From Porphyra umbilicalis (Eukaryota > Rhodophyta > Bangiophyceae > Bangiales > Bangiaceae), in NCBI GenBank assembly GCA_002049455.2, contig KV918886.1, forward strand, positions 1-64,000: a DNA stretch of 64,000 bases, in the 5' to 3' direction. The notes beneath the pieces were generated by a model that was not told the origin of the DNA, ran no database searches, and worked only from the letters and a program-made list of their open reading frames with translations. The position numbers and the translations under genes were made by a program. How positions within the stretch are numbered: the first letter of the stretch is position 1; each line of letters starts with the position of its first letter. Shown one piece after another: positions 11,329 to 20,903 of this stretch.

Positions 11329-12483
11329 CGTGGCCGTGCCGGCGGCGGCGGCGGTGGCCGCCAGCGACGCAGTGGGGGGGGCGTCGACCTCGGCGCGGGG
11401 TGGGGCGTGCACCACCCCACGACGCGCCCGGCGTCGTCGCTGCTTGTGGCGACGGCGGCGGGGGGGGGGGGCGGTGGCGGTGGCGGTGGCGGCTACGCCG
11501 CCGGTGGGGGGTATGGCGGTGCGCCGTACGGCGGCGGTGGGAGGGCGGTGGACGCTGGCGCCGCGGCAGCGGCGGCGGCGGCAGCGTCAGCGGCAGCGGC
11601 GGCGGCAGCGACCGCCGCGGCGGCAGCGGCGGCGGCCGAGGCGGCGGCGGCGGCGGCAGAGGAAAACGAGTTTGGGCCGGGCGGCGAAGCGGCGTTTGTG
11701 CGCGTCCTGTCGGCGGATTTGGAGAAGCTGTGTCGCCTAAACTACCACGTACGTTGGGGGGGGGGGGGGGGGGGGGGAGTCTGGGGGTCGGCGCCACCGG
11801 GACGGACCACGAGGGCGTGCCGGTGGGGGAGCGGGGGGGACGCGCGCGTCGTGGACGTGGAGACCTCGGTGAAAGGCGGCAATGGTGACTAACGCGACGG
11901 CGCTCGGGTGTGTTTGGGTCTCTCGGACCGACGCTCGCAACGGACCGGTGCCGCCTCTTTCCCCCCTCGCCGCCCCGCCCCCCCCCCCCCCCCCCCCCCC
12001 ACAGTCGCAGCCGCCACCGGCGCCGTCGGCCCCCCACTCCCTCTTCTACTCGCTGCACCCCCAAGCCTTCCCCCTCCCCTTTTACATTGCGCGGCTGGTC
12101 GCGCACCTGCCGACGCCGCCGTCGACCTACATCACCGCCCTCATCCTCCTGGACCGGCTGCAGGCGGCGCACCCCGGCACGCTCGCGGTGACGGCGCTCA
12201 ACGTGCACCGGCTGCTCATTACGGCGCTGCTCATTGCGTCCAAGACGCTGCACGAGCCGCCGCTCGGCAACGCCCTCGCCGCCGCCGTGGGGGGGGTGGG
12301 CGTCGGGGAACTCCGCCGCCTCGAGGGCGCCATGCTCGGCCGCCTCCGCTGGGCCGTCTTTGTGCGCGGCGACGAGTACCGGGTGTATGAGCGCGCGCTG
12401 ATGAGCCGCGTCGAGCGGGGGGGGGGGGGGGGGGGGGCATGGCCTCGCCCATTGGCAGCCCGGTCGGCTCCCAAGAGTGGTGA
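10841..12483 (+). CDS. P/U-type (PHO80-like) cyclin
   Basis: Cyclin of the PHO80/CYCU family, regulatory partner of a cyclin-dependent kinase. Exon 1 ends at 11748 and exon 2 starts at 12005. The cyclin box has hallmark blocks: LEKLCRLNYH at the end of exon 1, then TYITALILLDRLQAAHPG, NVHRLLITALLIASKTLHE and VGGVGVGELRRLEGAMLGRL, matching the NVHRL and VGGV--EL-RLE signature. The N-terminal part is Gly/Ala/Ser low complexity. No ATG lies in the exon-1 frame. The ATG at 10841 starts a neighbouring frame that joins it if the C15 run at 11079-11093 has a different length. The G21 run at 12417-12437 likewise separates the box from a short end (MASPIGSPVGSQEW) with stop at 12481-12483. Both ends of the model are therefore inferred; the cyclin box itself is clear. 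Confidence 0.85.
11749..12004 (+). other. Cyclin intron with complementary G-run and C-run ends
   Basis: The 256-nt phase-0 intron starts GTACGTT followed by 22 G (11756-11777) and ends with 23 C (11978-12000) followed by ACAG. The C-run stands in for the polypyrimidine tract. The two runs could pair and bring the splice sites together. A second AG six bases downstream (12009-12010) would also keep frame. Confidence 0.85.
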
Positions 12484-13488
12484 GCGGGCGTGCCGCCGGC
12501 GGGGGGGGGTGGACGTTGGTGGCGTCGGGGGGGGGGGGGGGGGGGGGGCGGGGGGGAGGGGAGGGGAGGGGGAGGGGGGACGACAGCAGGGGCGGGGGCG
12601 GTGGGACGGGGCGGGGGTCCTCTTTCTTCGACCCCGCCATTGTACAATGGCAAACGCTTGTCGACGCGGCACCCGTTTCGGCTCTGACCGGGCCCGGGGC
12701 GGCGGCGGCGGCGGCTCGGCGGCGCGGCATTGTCGGCCGCGCCGCCGCGGCGCGGCGCGCCGCGTCGGCGCCGCCGCCGGCCGCCGGCGACGCGGCCGTC
12801 GGCAGCGGCGGCGGCGAGCCGGGTGCCTCGCCCCGCGGCGGCGGGCGGGCGCCGCCGCCCGCGCGTGCGGGCGCGCACCGCTCGGCGGGGCGGCCGCCGC
12901 CGCCCCGCCGTGGGCGCGGCGCGCGCGGCGCGCGGTGGCTGCGGGACGCGCGCCGCGGCGGCCGCCGCGGGCGACAAACAAACAATAAATCGTTGGCTCA
13001 CTCGCACGCGCCCCGCGCCGCTCGCTGGTCGTGCCCGTGGCGGCGACGGGGGGTGGGCGCGCGCGCGGCGGGGGCGCGCCCGCACGGGCCAGCCACCACT
13101 ACTGGCCGAGACACGGGCGCCTGTTGGGAGGGGCCACACGCGGATCCGCCCACGCCAACGCGTCGGGGCGCTGCCATGAGGCCACACGGTCCTGGTGGCG
13201 GGGGGGCAACGGCCCGCCGCCCAAGCACCCGCCCGCTCGAGCGGCGGCTGGCGCAACCACTGCCGACGGGCACACACCCCAGGCCCGCTGTCGACGTGTG
13301 CGGGAGCAGGCGACAAACGGGGCGCGGGCGACGCGCGCGCTGCACAGCTGGCGCTGTCGCCACCCCAGGCGCGCCCCACAACACACACAGTGCGTACAGG
13401 TTTACCACACCCCCTCCCACCGTCTCGCCGCAAGGCGGCCGCAAGCCCCCCCTCCCCCCCCCGCCCCCATCACGGACGCCCCCACCCC
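12484..13488. other. GC-rich spacer between cyclin and NDUFV2
   Basis: Downstream of the cyclin stop the DNA is Gly/Arg-coding by chance in all frames. An AATAAA hexamer on the + strand at 12983-12988 could serve as a polyadenylation signal, but it is 500 nt beyond the inferred stop. No other gene is apparent. The cyclin and NDUFV2 genes are convergent across this spacer. Confidence 0.4.
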
Positions 13489-14347
13489 TCACCCGTCGGC
13501 TTTGAGCTCCCTGCAGTAGGGCCCCGCCACGTCGCCGAGGAGGCTCGTCTTGCCCTTGGGCCCCGCGCAGCCCGGGCGATCCGTCTGGGGCCCGACGCGG
13601 AGCTCCTTGCCCGCCCGCAGGGTGCGGATCACCTCCTTCATACTCGCTGGCGTCAAATCCTCCACGTACGGGTCGGCGGTCGTGCTGCTAATCTGCGCCA
13701 TTGGCGCATTGACGCACGCGCCGAGGCACTCGACTTCGGTCACGTGGAAGAGGCCGTCCGCGCTGGTGCCGCCAACGACACACCCCGCCTCCTCCGTGGC
13801 CGCCGCCACAATATCCCGCGCGCCGCGCAGCATGCACGGCGTCGTGCCACACACTTGGATGTGGTACGTGCCGATCGGCTCCCGCACAAACATCGTGTAA
13901 AAGGTGGCGACTTCGTACACCTTGACGGGGGACATGCCGAGGATTTTGGCGACCTTGTTCATGGCCGACAGCGGCAGCCAGCCGCCCGCCTGCCGCTGCG
14001 CCAAGTCGAGGAGGGGGATCACCCCGGACGCGCGGTAGTTGGACGGGTAGCGGGCGAGGAGGACGTCAATCTTGTCATAGTTCTCGTCGGTGAAATCAAA
14101 CGGCGTCTCGGCCGTGTTGGTCGGCGACGGCCGGTGGACAACGACGCCGGCGAGGCCGCGGCGGGGGGGGTGGGGGGGGGGGGGGGGGGACCCCGCGCCC
14201 GCCCGTGGCAGCGGCGGCGCGCCGCGGGGCGCCCAGCGCCGTCGGGGTGCCGGCCGCCGCGGCGGCTGGCGCCAGCGCCGTCATGTGCCGGTGGGAGGCG
14301 GAGAGGAGGCCGACGGCCCGGGCCGCGACGGAGCGGGCGACGGCCAT
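13489..14347 (-). CDS. NDUFV2: NADH:ubiquinone oxidoreductase 24-kDa subunit, mitochondrial
   Basis: This complex I N-module subunit carries the N1a [2Fe-2S] cluster in the mitochondrial matrix. The match runs along the whole family: TAETPFDFTDENYDKIDVLL, VIPLLDLAQRQAGGWLPLSA, MNKVAKILGMSPVKVYEVAT, FYTMFVREPIGTYHIQVC. The four cluster cysteines are in VCGTTPCM and ECLGACVNAP. The stop is at 13489. The mature frame is open from about 14160 downwards. The start is placed at ATG 14347, which opens an Arg/Ala/Ser presequence (MAVARSVAARAVGLLSAS) typical of mitochondrial import. These two frames are joined only across a C18 run on the coding strand (14172-14189), so a homopolymer length error or real frameshift is present in this sequence. 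Function is certain; the exact presequence is not. Confidence 0.93.
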
Positions 14348-14684
14348 GGTGCGCGGGGTGGCGGGGCGTGCCAGCCGCGCCGGGAGTGAGCCGCACACGC
14401 AGTGGCAACGGAAACCAAGCCAATGTGCAGGAGCAGGGGACGAAAAGGTAAACACAAGAAGAGCACCACAGGGCGACGGGCGCTCGCCGATCGAGCCGGC
14501 GGCAACGCGGGGTGGGGGGGCGACGACGGGGAGGAGGACGGGGCAGGCCCACGCCCGCGCCGGGCCGCTGCTCGCCGTGGAGGTGGTGGCGGAGTTGGGT
14601 AGAGGTGATCGCCACGTGTAAGGGACGAACCTGACATCTGGAACTGAAAACGCGTTGGCGGAAATACCCTGGACTTGATTACAG

Positions 14685-15801
14685 AACGCGAAGCAGCCGT
14701 CTTCGGCAAACAAGCCACCGCCAACAAGCACCGCCGCCGCCCGCGCCGCCGCCGTCACTGCCGCGCCTCCCCCCCCCAGCCACAAGCAGATGATTACCCC
14801 CGCACCTCCAGGCGTGCACAGTATTCATGCCACCTCCGACGTTTTGGCTCGCCGCCTGCAAGCACCTCACGTACCTGTTGGAACAAAAACGAAACGGACG
14901 GGCCACACAAGCACGGCACACACGAGCGCAACACGAGCAAGCCTTGGAAGAAAATAGACGAGCAGGTCAGCCTCGCCCCGCACCGAATTCGACGCCGCGC
15001 GCGCCAAGCCCGTCGACACCGACCGCCGCGGCAGCCAGTGCGACCTCAGCTATCTCCCCCACCCGCGCCAATCGGCTGGCGGCGCGCAGCGCCGGTCACG
15101 TATACTGACCTCTTACAGCAGCGACCCATGGTCAGCCAACACGGAGGCACCCTCGGGCTGCCGCCCCAACCGCTGCCGCGTCTGGTCCGCCGCTGCCGCC
15201 GCCGTCTCCCCCCGTCCACCTCCCCCCCAGACCGTCTTCACGGCCACCGCCGTCGGCCCGCCGCTTCCCCGCTCCGCCGCCCCCGGCCGCCACCCCCGGC
15301 CCGCCGTCGCACTCGTCCCGGTCGCCACGGCCGCGGCAGTCGGGCGCCGCCGCCGCTGCCGCTGGCAGGCCGCCGTCGAGCTCCGCGCCGCCGTCCCCCG
15401 CCGGCGCGTCGGCGGCGGTGCGCACGCCCGCTCACGGCGGCAGTGGCGACGGTGGGGCCATGGACCACAGCCAGCCGCCGCCGCCGCCGCCATCGCAGCC
15501 ACCACCCGTCGCAGTCGCGGCGATGGCGGGCGCGACAGCGGCGGCAGCCGCGGCAGGGGAGGCGGCGGTGGCGCTGCCGGTGCCCTTCCCCGCTCCCAAC
15601 GGCGGCGCAGCTTGTCCCCTGTCAGACAGTGGCGGGGGCGAGGAGTGGGGGGGCGCCGCAGCGGGCGGGGCCGCAGTCAACGCTGCCGCCGCGTCGGCGC
15701 AAGGGGGGGCGGCGGCGCCTCGGACCACGCCATATCGCGCACGACGGGCGGTGCGGCCGCCGGCGGGGCGGCGCGTCGGGCGCCGCGGTCCGTGCAGGTG
15801 A
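14685..15801 (+). CDS. Partial multi-exon gene of unknown product
   Basis: An exon at 14685-14870 (62 codons, phase 0 on both sides) is bounded by TTGATTACAG and GTACCT. It encodes a compositionally normal peptide beginning NAKQPSSANKPPPTS and ending ATSDVLARRLQAPH. The next acceptor (GACCTCTTACAG, 15118) opens an exon beginning QRPMVSQHGGTLGLPPQ. After about 15220 the coding frame is unclear: the most protein-like frame (Ala/Pro/Ser-rich, to a stop at 15801) is offset, with a further poly-C-CAG acceptor near 15226. I could not place the first exon; it would lie between 14347 and 14684, head-to-head with NDUFV2. No family is recognised. Confidence 0.4.
14871..15118 (+). other. Probable intron of the unrecognised + strand gene
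   Basis: 248 nt from GTACCTGTT to a pyrimidine-rich TATACTGACCTCTTACAG. Frame on both sides is phase 0. It is A-rich relative to the flanks, like the other non-homopolymer introns here. Confidence 0.5.
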
Positions 15802-18372
15802 CGTGGAGGCGGACGGGCGCCACGGTGGCCACGGCGGGGACCCCCACACGCGCGCGCTGGGAGGTAGGTGGGGCTGGTCGCCTCGTCGGCGCGGCGGCCA
15901 ATCGCGCGCCGGCGGTGCTGGTCGCGGGCGGTCGCGCACCGACGCGCGCGCAGAGGGTGTGTCGGGCGTGTGCGGCCGCCGCGGTGGTGACCCCGACGAC
16001 AGCGGTGGTGCGGCCGTCGGCAGCTCCCGCCGGCCGTCCGGGAGCCCTCTCCTCCAGGACGATAGGTCGCGAGCGTCTGCTTGAACATTCAAACAGAATG
16101 TGCCGTGGTTGTTCCGTGGAGCACCATCGCCGGACTGAACCACAGAATACAGTCCACGCGTCTGACCTGATCGACGTTTCCGGCGGTCTGAACGCATCAC
16201 CCTCATTCTGAGGCAGCTGACCGGGATGTCCTACGAAACGCGACGTACGGCTTCCGTCTGACCGCGTCTGACATGTTACAGACGAGAAAAACTAGAAAAA
16301 CTGTTGGACGGATGTTGTGCACCGAACCATGCCCAAACGACCCTCAGCAGTGATCGTACACTGCGTACCGCTCGAAAACGTGTGCACACGGGGCAAACCG
16401 CAAGTACAGTGTGTACGACCCAACCGGGCGCAAGTACGGTAGTATTGCGCCCAATCTTGCAATGACGCAGCCCAAATGAAGATCAAAATGTGGATTTGAA
16501 GCAGGCTACTATAAAGTGGCCCCGCGTCGCTCAGTCGAATACGCACTGTACTCCCGCGCGTGCACAAGAAGAAAAGTTATATGTGTAAGCCCATTCGCAT
16601 GTTGGTAAGTACCCTAGACTAAAGTCCAGGGAACTTGTTAGGAACAATGGCTACATAAAACTACTTGCCGCCCAGCGAGCAAATATGAAAATCGTTCCAA
16701 GTGTTTCCAGTAGGCATGTCTTGCATACACGCCAAGTGCTTTCATTGGTCGGCAGGGCACGTGAACTCAAGATTGGCTGGCAACCTGCCGAGGAACGCGG
16801 CCGACCCCTTCGTCTTCCCGCGTGCGCTCGCTGACAGACCCATTGTGCCTCCTCCCCAACACCCCCGCCGCAACCACTGTCGTCACTGTCGCGACCGCCC
16901 GCATACCCGTCACGCAACGCCCAGCTCCTCCACTGGCGACCTTCCACCCGCACGTCACACCCCCGCCGCCGTCCAATGACGCGAACCGCGGCCGCGCGGT
17001 GGGGGGGGGGAGGGCAGCGGGCGCCCTCTCGAGCGCACGCATTTCAGTCGCGTTGCGTCCGGGGCTCGCGCGCCACGCGGTCGTGCGCCCAACAAGTGTC
17101 AAGAGGGCTCCGCTGGCCACCACTCGCGTCTCACATTCAGGCACCCGATAGATCCGTGGCGCGCCGCCGCCAGTCACGGCGGCCGTCGCCGCTGCCGCCG
17201 CGGGGGGGCCCGTCGTCTGCGTGGGCGCGCGCCCCCCCCCCCCCGCGGCGCGGCCGCCGGACCGCCCCGCGCCGCCACGGGCGTGGCAGACGCGCGGCGG
17301 GGGGTGCGCCGCCCCCCCCCTCCTGCACCCCGCGCCCCCCCCCCCCGCGCGCGCTCCAGCGCCCGCGCCGTGACCGCCGCGCGACCGCGCGCGCGTCGGC
17401 GCCGCGCTGCCGGCGGCAGTGGGTGGTGGAAACCGTCGCCGGCGCGGCTCCCGTCCGCGGCTCTCGAATTGGGGCGGGGCGGCGCTCGCGACGGCGGGTG
17501 CCCTGCAGGCGGCGGCGGCCGCCCCCACACCGTCAGAAGAATCGACAACCTAGACGGGAGTCACTCCCGTCGACACTCCCGTCGCTGAACGGGAAGCCGA
17601 CGGGAGCACTCCCGTTGCGGACATCGTCTAGGTGCACGGACCTGAGTCACGAGGTATTCTGCAAGGCTACAGGCCAGTGACAGGTGGGTGCTTAGTTCTT
17701 GGCATATAGCGTGCAATAAGGACGTCTAAATGACCGTACCAATTTGCGCGCCGCTGCATGCATTTGTTTTGCGGTGGCCGAACGATATGGGATCCCGCTG
17801 CATGGCGCCGTACGACCGGTTTCTCTGTTTTTGTGGTGCACCTACGGCGGGGTCAAAAAGCACCGGCGTCAAATGCACTTGATTCTCCGTGCGACGGCGC
17901 ATCTAATGCACCCAAGAAGAAGGCATGTAGCGGTACGCACAGGCAAGGAGGTCACCACAAAGAAAAAGAACAACGGAGCTTCCACCAGCACATACATAAC
18001 AACAGAGAGGCTCTGAGCTCCCCGTGGACACATACAAACAAAGCAAACACTCTAGCTGTCGAAAGGCGTCGCCAGAGCGAACCGTAACGACAGAAAAGCA
18101 GTACCAATATCATTGTGAACCATACCACACCGCCCCGCAGCACACGCTCCTCGTCAGACGGGGTGTCCCATCGTCGAGCGCGCCGCTCGGCGGCGCGCGG
18201 CCGCCTCGCGCATCTCAGTACCGGTGCGCTTTCGACGCGTGGGAGCCTCTTCGTCCCCATCCGCCTCGGTCCACGTCTCATCGGAGCCGCTCTCACGGTC
18301 GTCGCCGCGACTGGCTGCGTCGTCGAAATCACCCCAGCCCATCGACGCGTCGTGCGTCGCCGTCAGGTTTCG
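15802..18372. other. No supported gene
   Basis: 15.8-16.1 kb is GC-rich with overlapping frames. 16.1-16.8 kb is lower-GC and stop-rich. 16.9-17.5 kb is GC-rich with opposed open frames lacking motifs. A palindromic repeat module lies at 17553-17645 (listed separately). 17.7-18.37 kb is the 3' flank of the minus-strand orphan. Confidence 0.4.
17553..17645 (-). repeat. Dispersed palindrome module, copy A
   Basis: Contains a 19-nt palindrome (GACGGGAGT, one base, ACTCCCGTC) at 17553-17571 and a second hairpin at 17600-17615 (arms ACGGGAG/CTCCCGT). On its right side AGGTGCACGGACCTGA at 17630-17645 is the reverse complement of 28831-28846 in copy C. Confidence 0.6.
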
Positions 18373-20751
18373 TCAGGCCCCGGCGCCGATGCCAACATGG
18401 CTGCTTTCCATCGGCGGGGGGACGCTTGTGTGGCCGTCACCGTCCGCCAAAGCCCTGGGGGTCGTCGAAGGGGCCATGCCCGGCGCCAGAGCCGCCACCG
18501 TGGTGGCAGTAGAACCGGTGGCGGCGGAGGGGGGGCCAACCACAGGCGGTGGCGACGGGGGGGTCGGGCGTGTCGCGTCCGCCCTACGAGGATCGGTACC
18601 GTCAGTGATACGCAGGCCATTAACAGCCGTCGCCCCGTGGGCAGCAAAGATGCGGCTGATGACGCGCAGCTCGGCCACCCACTCCGGGCGGTGACCGCCG
18701 TTCAGAGCGCCGCGCGCATCCAGCGAGCCGACGGCGGCGACACCGTCACCGCCGGCGCCGCCTACCCCGCTGGTACCGCCGTTGCCGCCCCCGCCTCCGC
18801 CGCCGCCCATGTCCCCGTCCGCGCTGCTGCTGAAAGCCGCGGCGGGGGGCCCTGCCGCGCTGATGTCGTCGGCGCCGTCCACTTCACGGACGCTGCCGTG
18901 GTCGACATTGTCCTTGTTCCCTTTCGCGGCGCGGAGCTTGAGGTGTGCCCGAACCTTGGTTGCCACGACAGCCACCACCCCAAGCCGGCAGGCGATAGTG
19001 CGCGGCCCGCTGGGGGTGGGCCCCCTCTCGGAGAACAAATGCAGCGACCCGTGTGCATCAAAAACGGCCGCAAGCGCGCGCACGAGGCCGGCGCGGCAGG
19101 TGCTGTCCACCAAGAAGAAATCGTCCTTGAGCAGCCGCTCGGCATCCTGCGGCGAAAATCGCACCTCGTACTTGTAGCGGGTGCCCCGAAGGCGGCGCAG
19201 CGTGCCCTTGTGACTGGGCAAGTTCTCGTGGATGTATGACGAGAATGCCGACACGGCCTTTGACCCGATGCGTTGGAGGAAGTGGCTGACCGAGCGGTGC
19301 AGGTACTGGTAGGCAATCGTTGTCTTGGCTTTGGGGGTGGCGGCCGCCGGCTGTCCGTCGGCGGTGGGCGCGCTGGTCTTGAGGGCCCGCGTGCGGAGAG
19401 GCCACTCCTCTTGGAGCAGCTTCACTGCCGCCTTGGCGTCCACCCGCAAGCGGTTCTGCGTCCAGTCTCGCAAAAAGATGTTGATGTCCGCCGTCGACAC
19501 CCACACGTCCGCGGCGCAGGTGCTGTTGAGGAACTTGGTCAATAGCCACTCCTCCAGGGCCACCTTGAGTTCAATGATCCACTTGGTGTCCTGCACCTGC
19601 ATCTCCTGCTGCGTGGCCCCGTCGGGCACCGGCGACGAAGCGTCGGCACCCGAGCCGGGCGCAGCCGCCGACCCTGCAACAGCCGTCGGCGCCGCCGGCA
19701 CCGCCATGACAGCCGCCACAGCTGCGGTCAGCTGTCCTCCGACCGTGTCCAACAGCCGCCGCTGCATGGCCAAGGACGCAGCCAACCTGTCGACAATGGC
19801 GGCAATGTTGTCCGTCTTTTTTGTCAGCTCCCGCAAGCTGCCGTTGGTTATAGCGAGCTCCTTGCGTGAAGCCGTCATCTCCCGGCGGATGCCAGCAATG
19901 GCGTCCTTGTGAACCCGGCCCATCTCCGACAACCGGACGGCGACGATCGCCGGCGACACGCCACTGCCAGACCCGGGCGTCCCTGCCGTCACGGGCGCGG
20001 CAGTGCGCCGCGCCCGTGTCGAGGGGGGGCTCTGCGAGCCCGCAGCCGCGCTTGGGCGGGAGCGGCGAGTCCCGATAGGCAGCGTTGGCGTCGACGCTGC
20101 CGTAGGCCGTGGATGATAGTTGGGCGGCCCAGGATGGACCGACCAATTGCCCGCCCCCCCCATCTGCTCTCGGTCGTCCACGTCATCAGCGTCGCTCGGC
20201 ACCGCCGAGGAGCCGCCGACAGGGGGGGGCGGCACCCAGCCGGGAGGCACAGCGTGGGCGAATGGGGCACTGGGTGCCGGAACGCCTGCGACGGGGCGCC
20301 GCGGCGCCAACGAGCTCGGCGGCACCAACGTCGACGGCGTGGCTGTCACGCGCGACACGTGCCGTGGCGGGCGACATGGGCCGCCGCCGCCGCCGCCGCT
20401 GCCGCCCCCGACAGCGGCACTGGCCTGTCTGGCGGCGACTGGCACCGCGGTAGGTAGCGCCCGCGGAGTCGTTGACGAGCCAGTGCCCTGACCGGCACCG
20501 GCGCCAGCAACGTACAGGAACGGCCGGGCGGCCGGTCGCGCGGTACTGACAGGGTGCGCCGTGGAGTGGCTCCCCGAGAGGTAGGTGTAGTTGTGCATCG
20601 ACGGGTGGAGGGCGTGGCCTTGGTTGACGACGAGTGGCGGTCCGTCGACGGCGCGCCCAAAGCCATCGTCATGGGCTAAAGGCCGGGGCGTCACGATGGC
20701 GCTAAGGCGACTGGAGAAGAACAAAGCATCGGACGTCAGTCGCCACGCCAT
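18373..20751 (-). CDS. Large orphan protein with central coiled coil, 792 residues
   Basis: A single exon. ATG 20751 starts MAWRLTSDALFFSSRLSAIV; a further 20 codons upstream are open but have no ATG. The first 280 residues are Pro/Ala/Ser low complexity. A coiled-coil-like segment follows (RVHKDAIAGIRREMTASRKE, LRELTKKTDNIAAIVDRLAA). A conserved-looking globular block lies in the second half (KWIIELKVALEEWLLTKFLN, INIFLRDWTQNRLRVDAKAA, YQYLHRSVSHFLQRIGSKAV, RYKYEVRFSPQDAERLLKDD). The tail is Gly/Pro-rich. A TATA-like element lies about 145 bp upstream. I recognise no family and no catalytic motif. Being intron-poor, with low-complexity flanks and a Plavaka-type transposase in the next gene position, it could be a transposon passenger, but a host orphan is equally possible. 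Confidence 0.7.
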   Translation of the reverse strand: MAWRLTSDALFFSSRLSAIVTPRPLAHDDGFGRAVDGPPLVVNQGHALHPSMHNYTYLSGSHSTAHPVSTARPAARPFLYVAGAGAGQGTGSSTTPRALPTAVPVAARQASAAVGGGSGGGGGGPCRPPRHVSRVTATPSTLVPPSSLAPRRPVAGVPAPSAPFAHAVPPGWVPPPPVGGSSAVPSDADDVDDREQMGGAGNWSVHPGPPNYHPRPTAASTPTLPIGTRRSRPSAAAGSQSPPSTRARRTAAPVTAGTPGSGSGVSPAIVAVRLSEMGRVHKDAIAGIRREMTASRKELAITNGSLRELTKKTDNIAAIVDRLAASLAMQRRLLDTVGGQLTAAVAAVMAVPAAPTAVAGSAAAPGSGADASSPVPDGATQQEMQVQDTKWIIELKVALEEWLLTKFLNSTCAADVWVSTADINIFLRDWTQNRLRVDAKAAVKLLQEEWPLRTRALKTSAPTADGQPAAATPKAKTTIAYQYLHRSVSHFLQRIGSKAVSAFSSYIHENLPSHKGTLRRLRGTRYKYEVRFSPQDAERLLKDDFFLVDSTCRAGLVRALAAVFDAHGSLHLFSERGPTPSGPRTIACRLGVVAVVATKVRAHLKLRAAKGNKDNVDHGSVREVDGADDISAAGPPAAAFSSSADGDMGGGGGGGGNGGTSGVGGAGGDGVAAVGSLDARGALNGGHRPEWVAELRVISRIFAAHGATAVNGLRITDGTDPRRADATRPTPPSPPPVVGPPSAATGSTATTVAALAPGMAPSTTPRALADGDGHTSVPPPMESSHVGIGAGA

Positions 20752-20896
20752 TGCAGAGCGAGGGAAAGGACGCGCAGGGGGGAGGGGGAGAAAGAAGGAA
20801 TCCAGAGGCACAGAATAGCAGGATGTAGCGAAGGTAAGAGCGGAGGTGGGATGAGTCGGCGTGAGATGGGTGCCCGAGAAGCATGCGACGCCCGCA

Positions 20897-20903
20897 TATA
20901 TAC
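20897..20903 (-). promoter_or_regulatory. TATA-like element upstream of the 792-residue orphan
   Basis: TATATAC on the + strand (GTATATATG read on the minus strand) in an otherwise GC-rich flank, about 145 bp upstream of ATG 20751. The position suits a promoter with a leader of about 110 nt. Inferred from sequence only. Confidence 0.35.
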
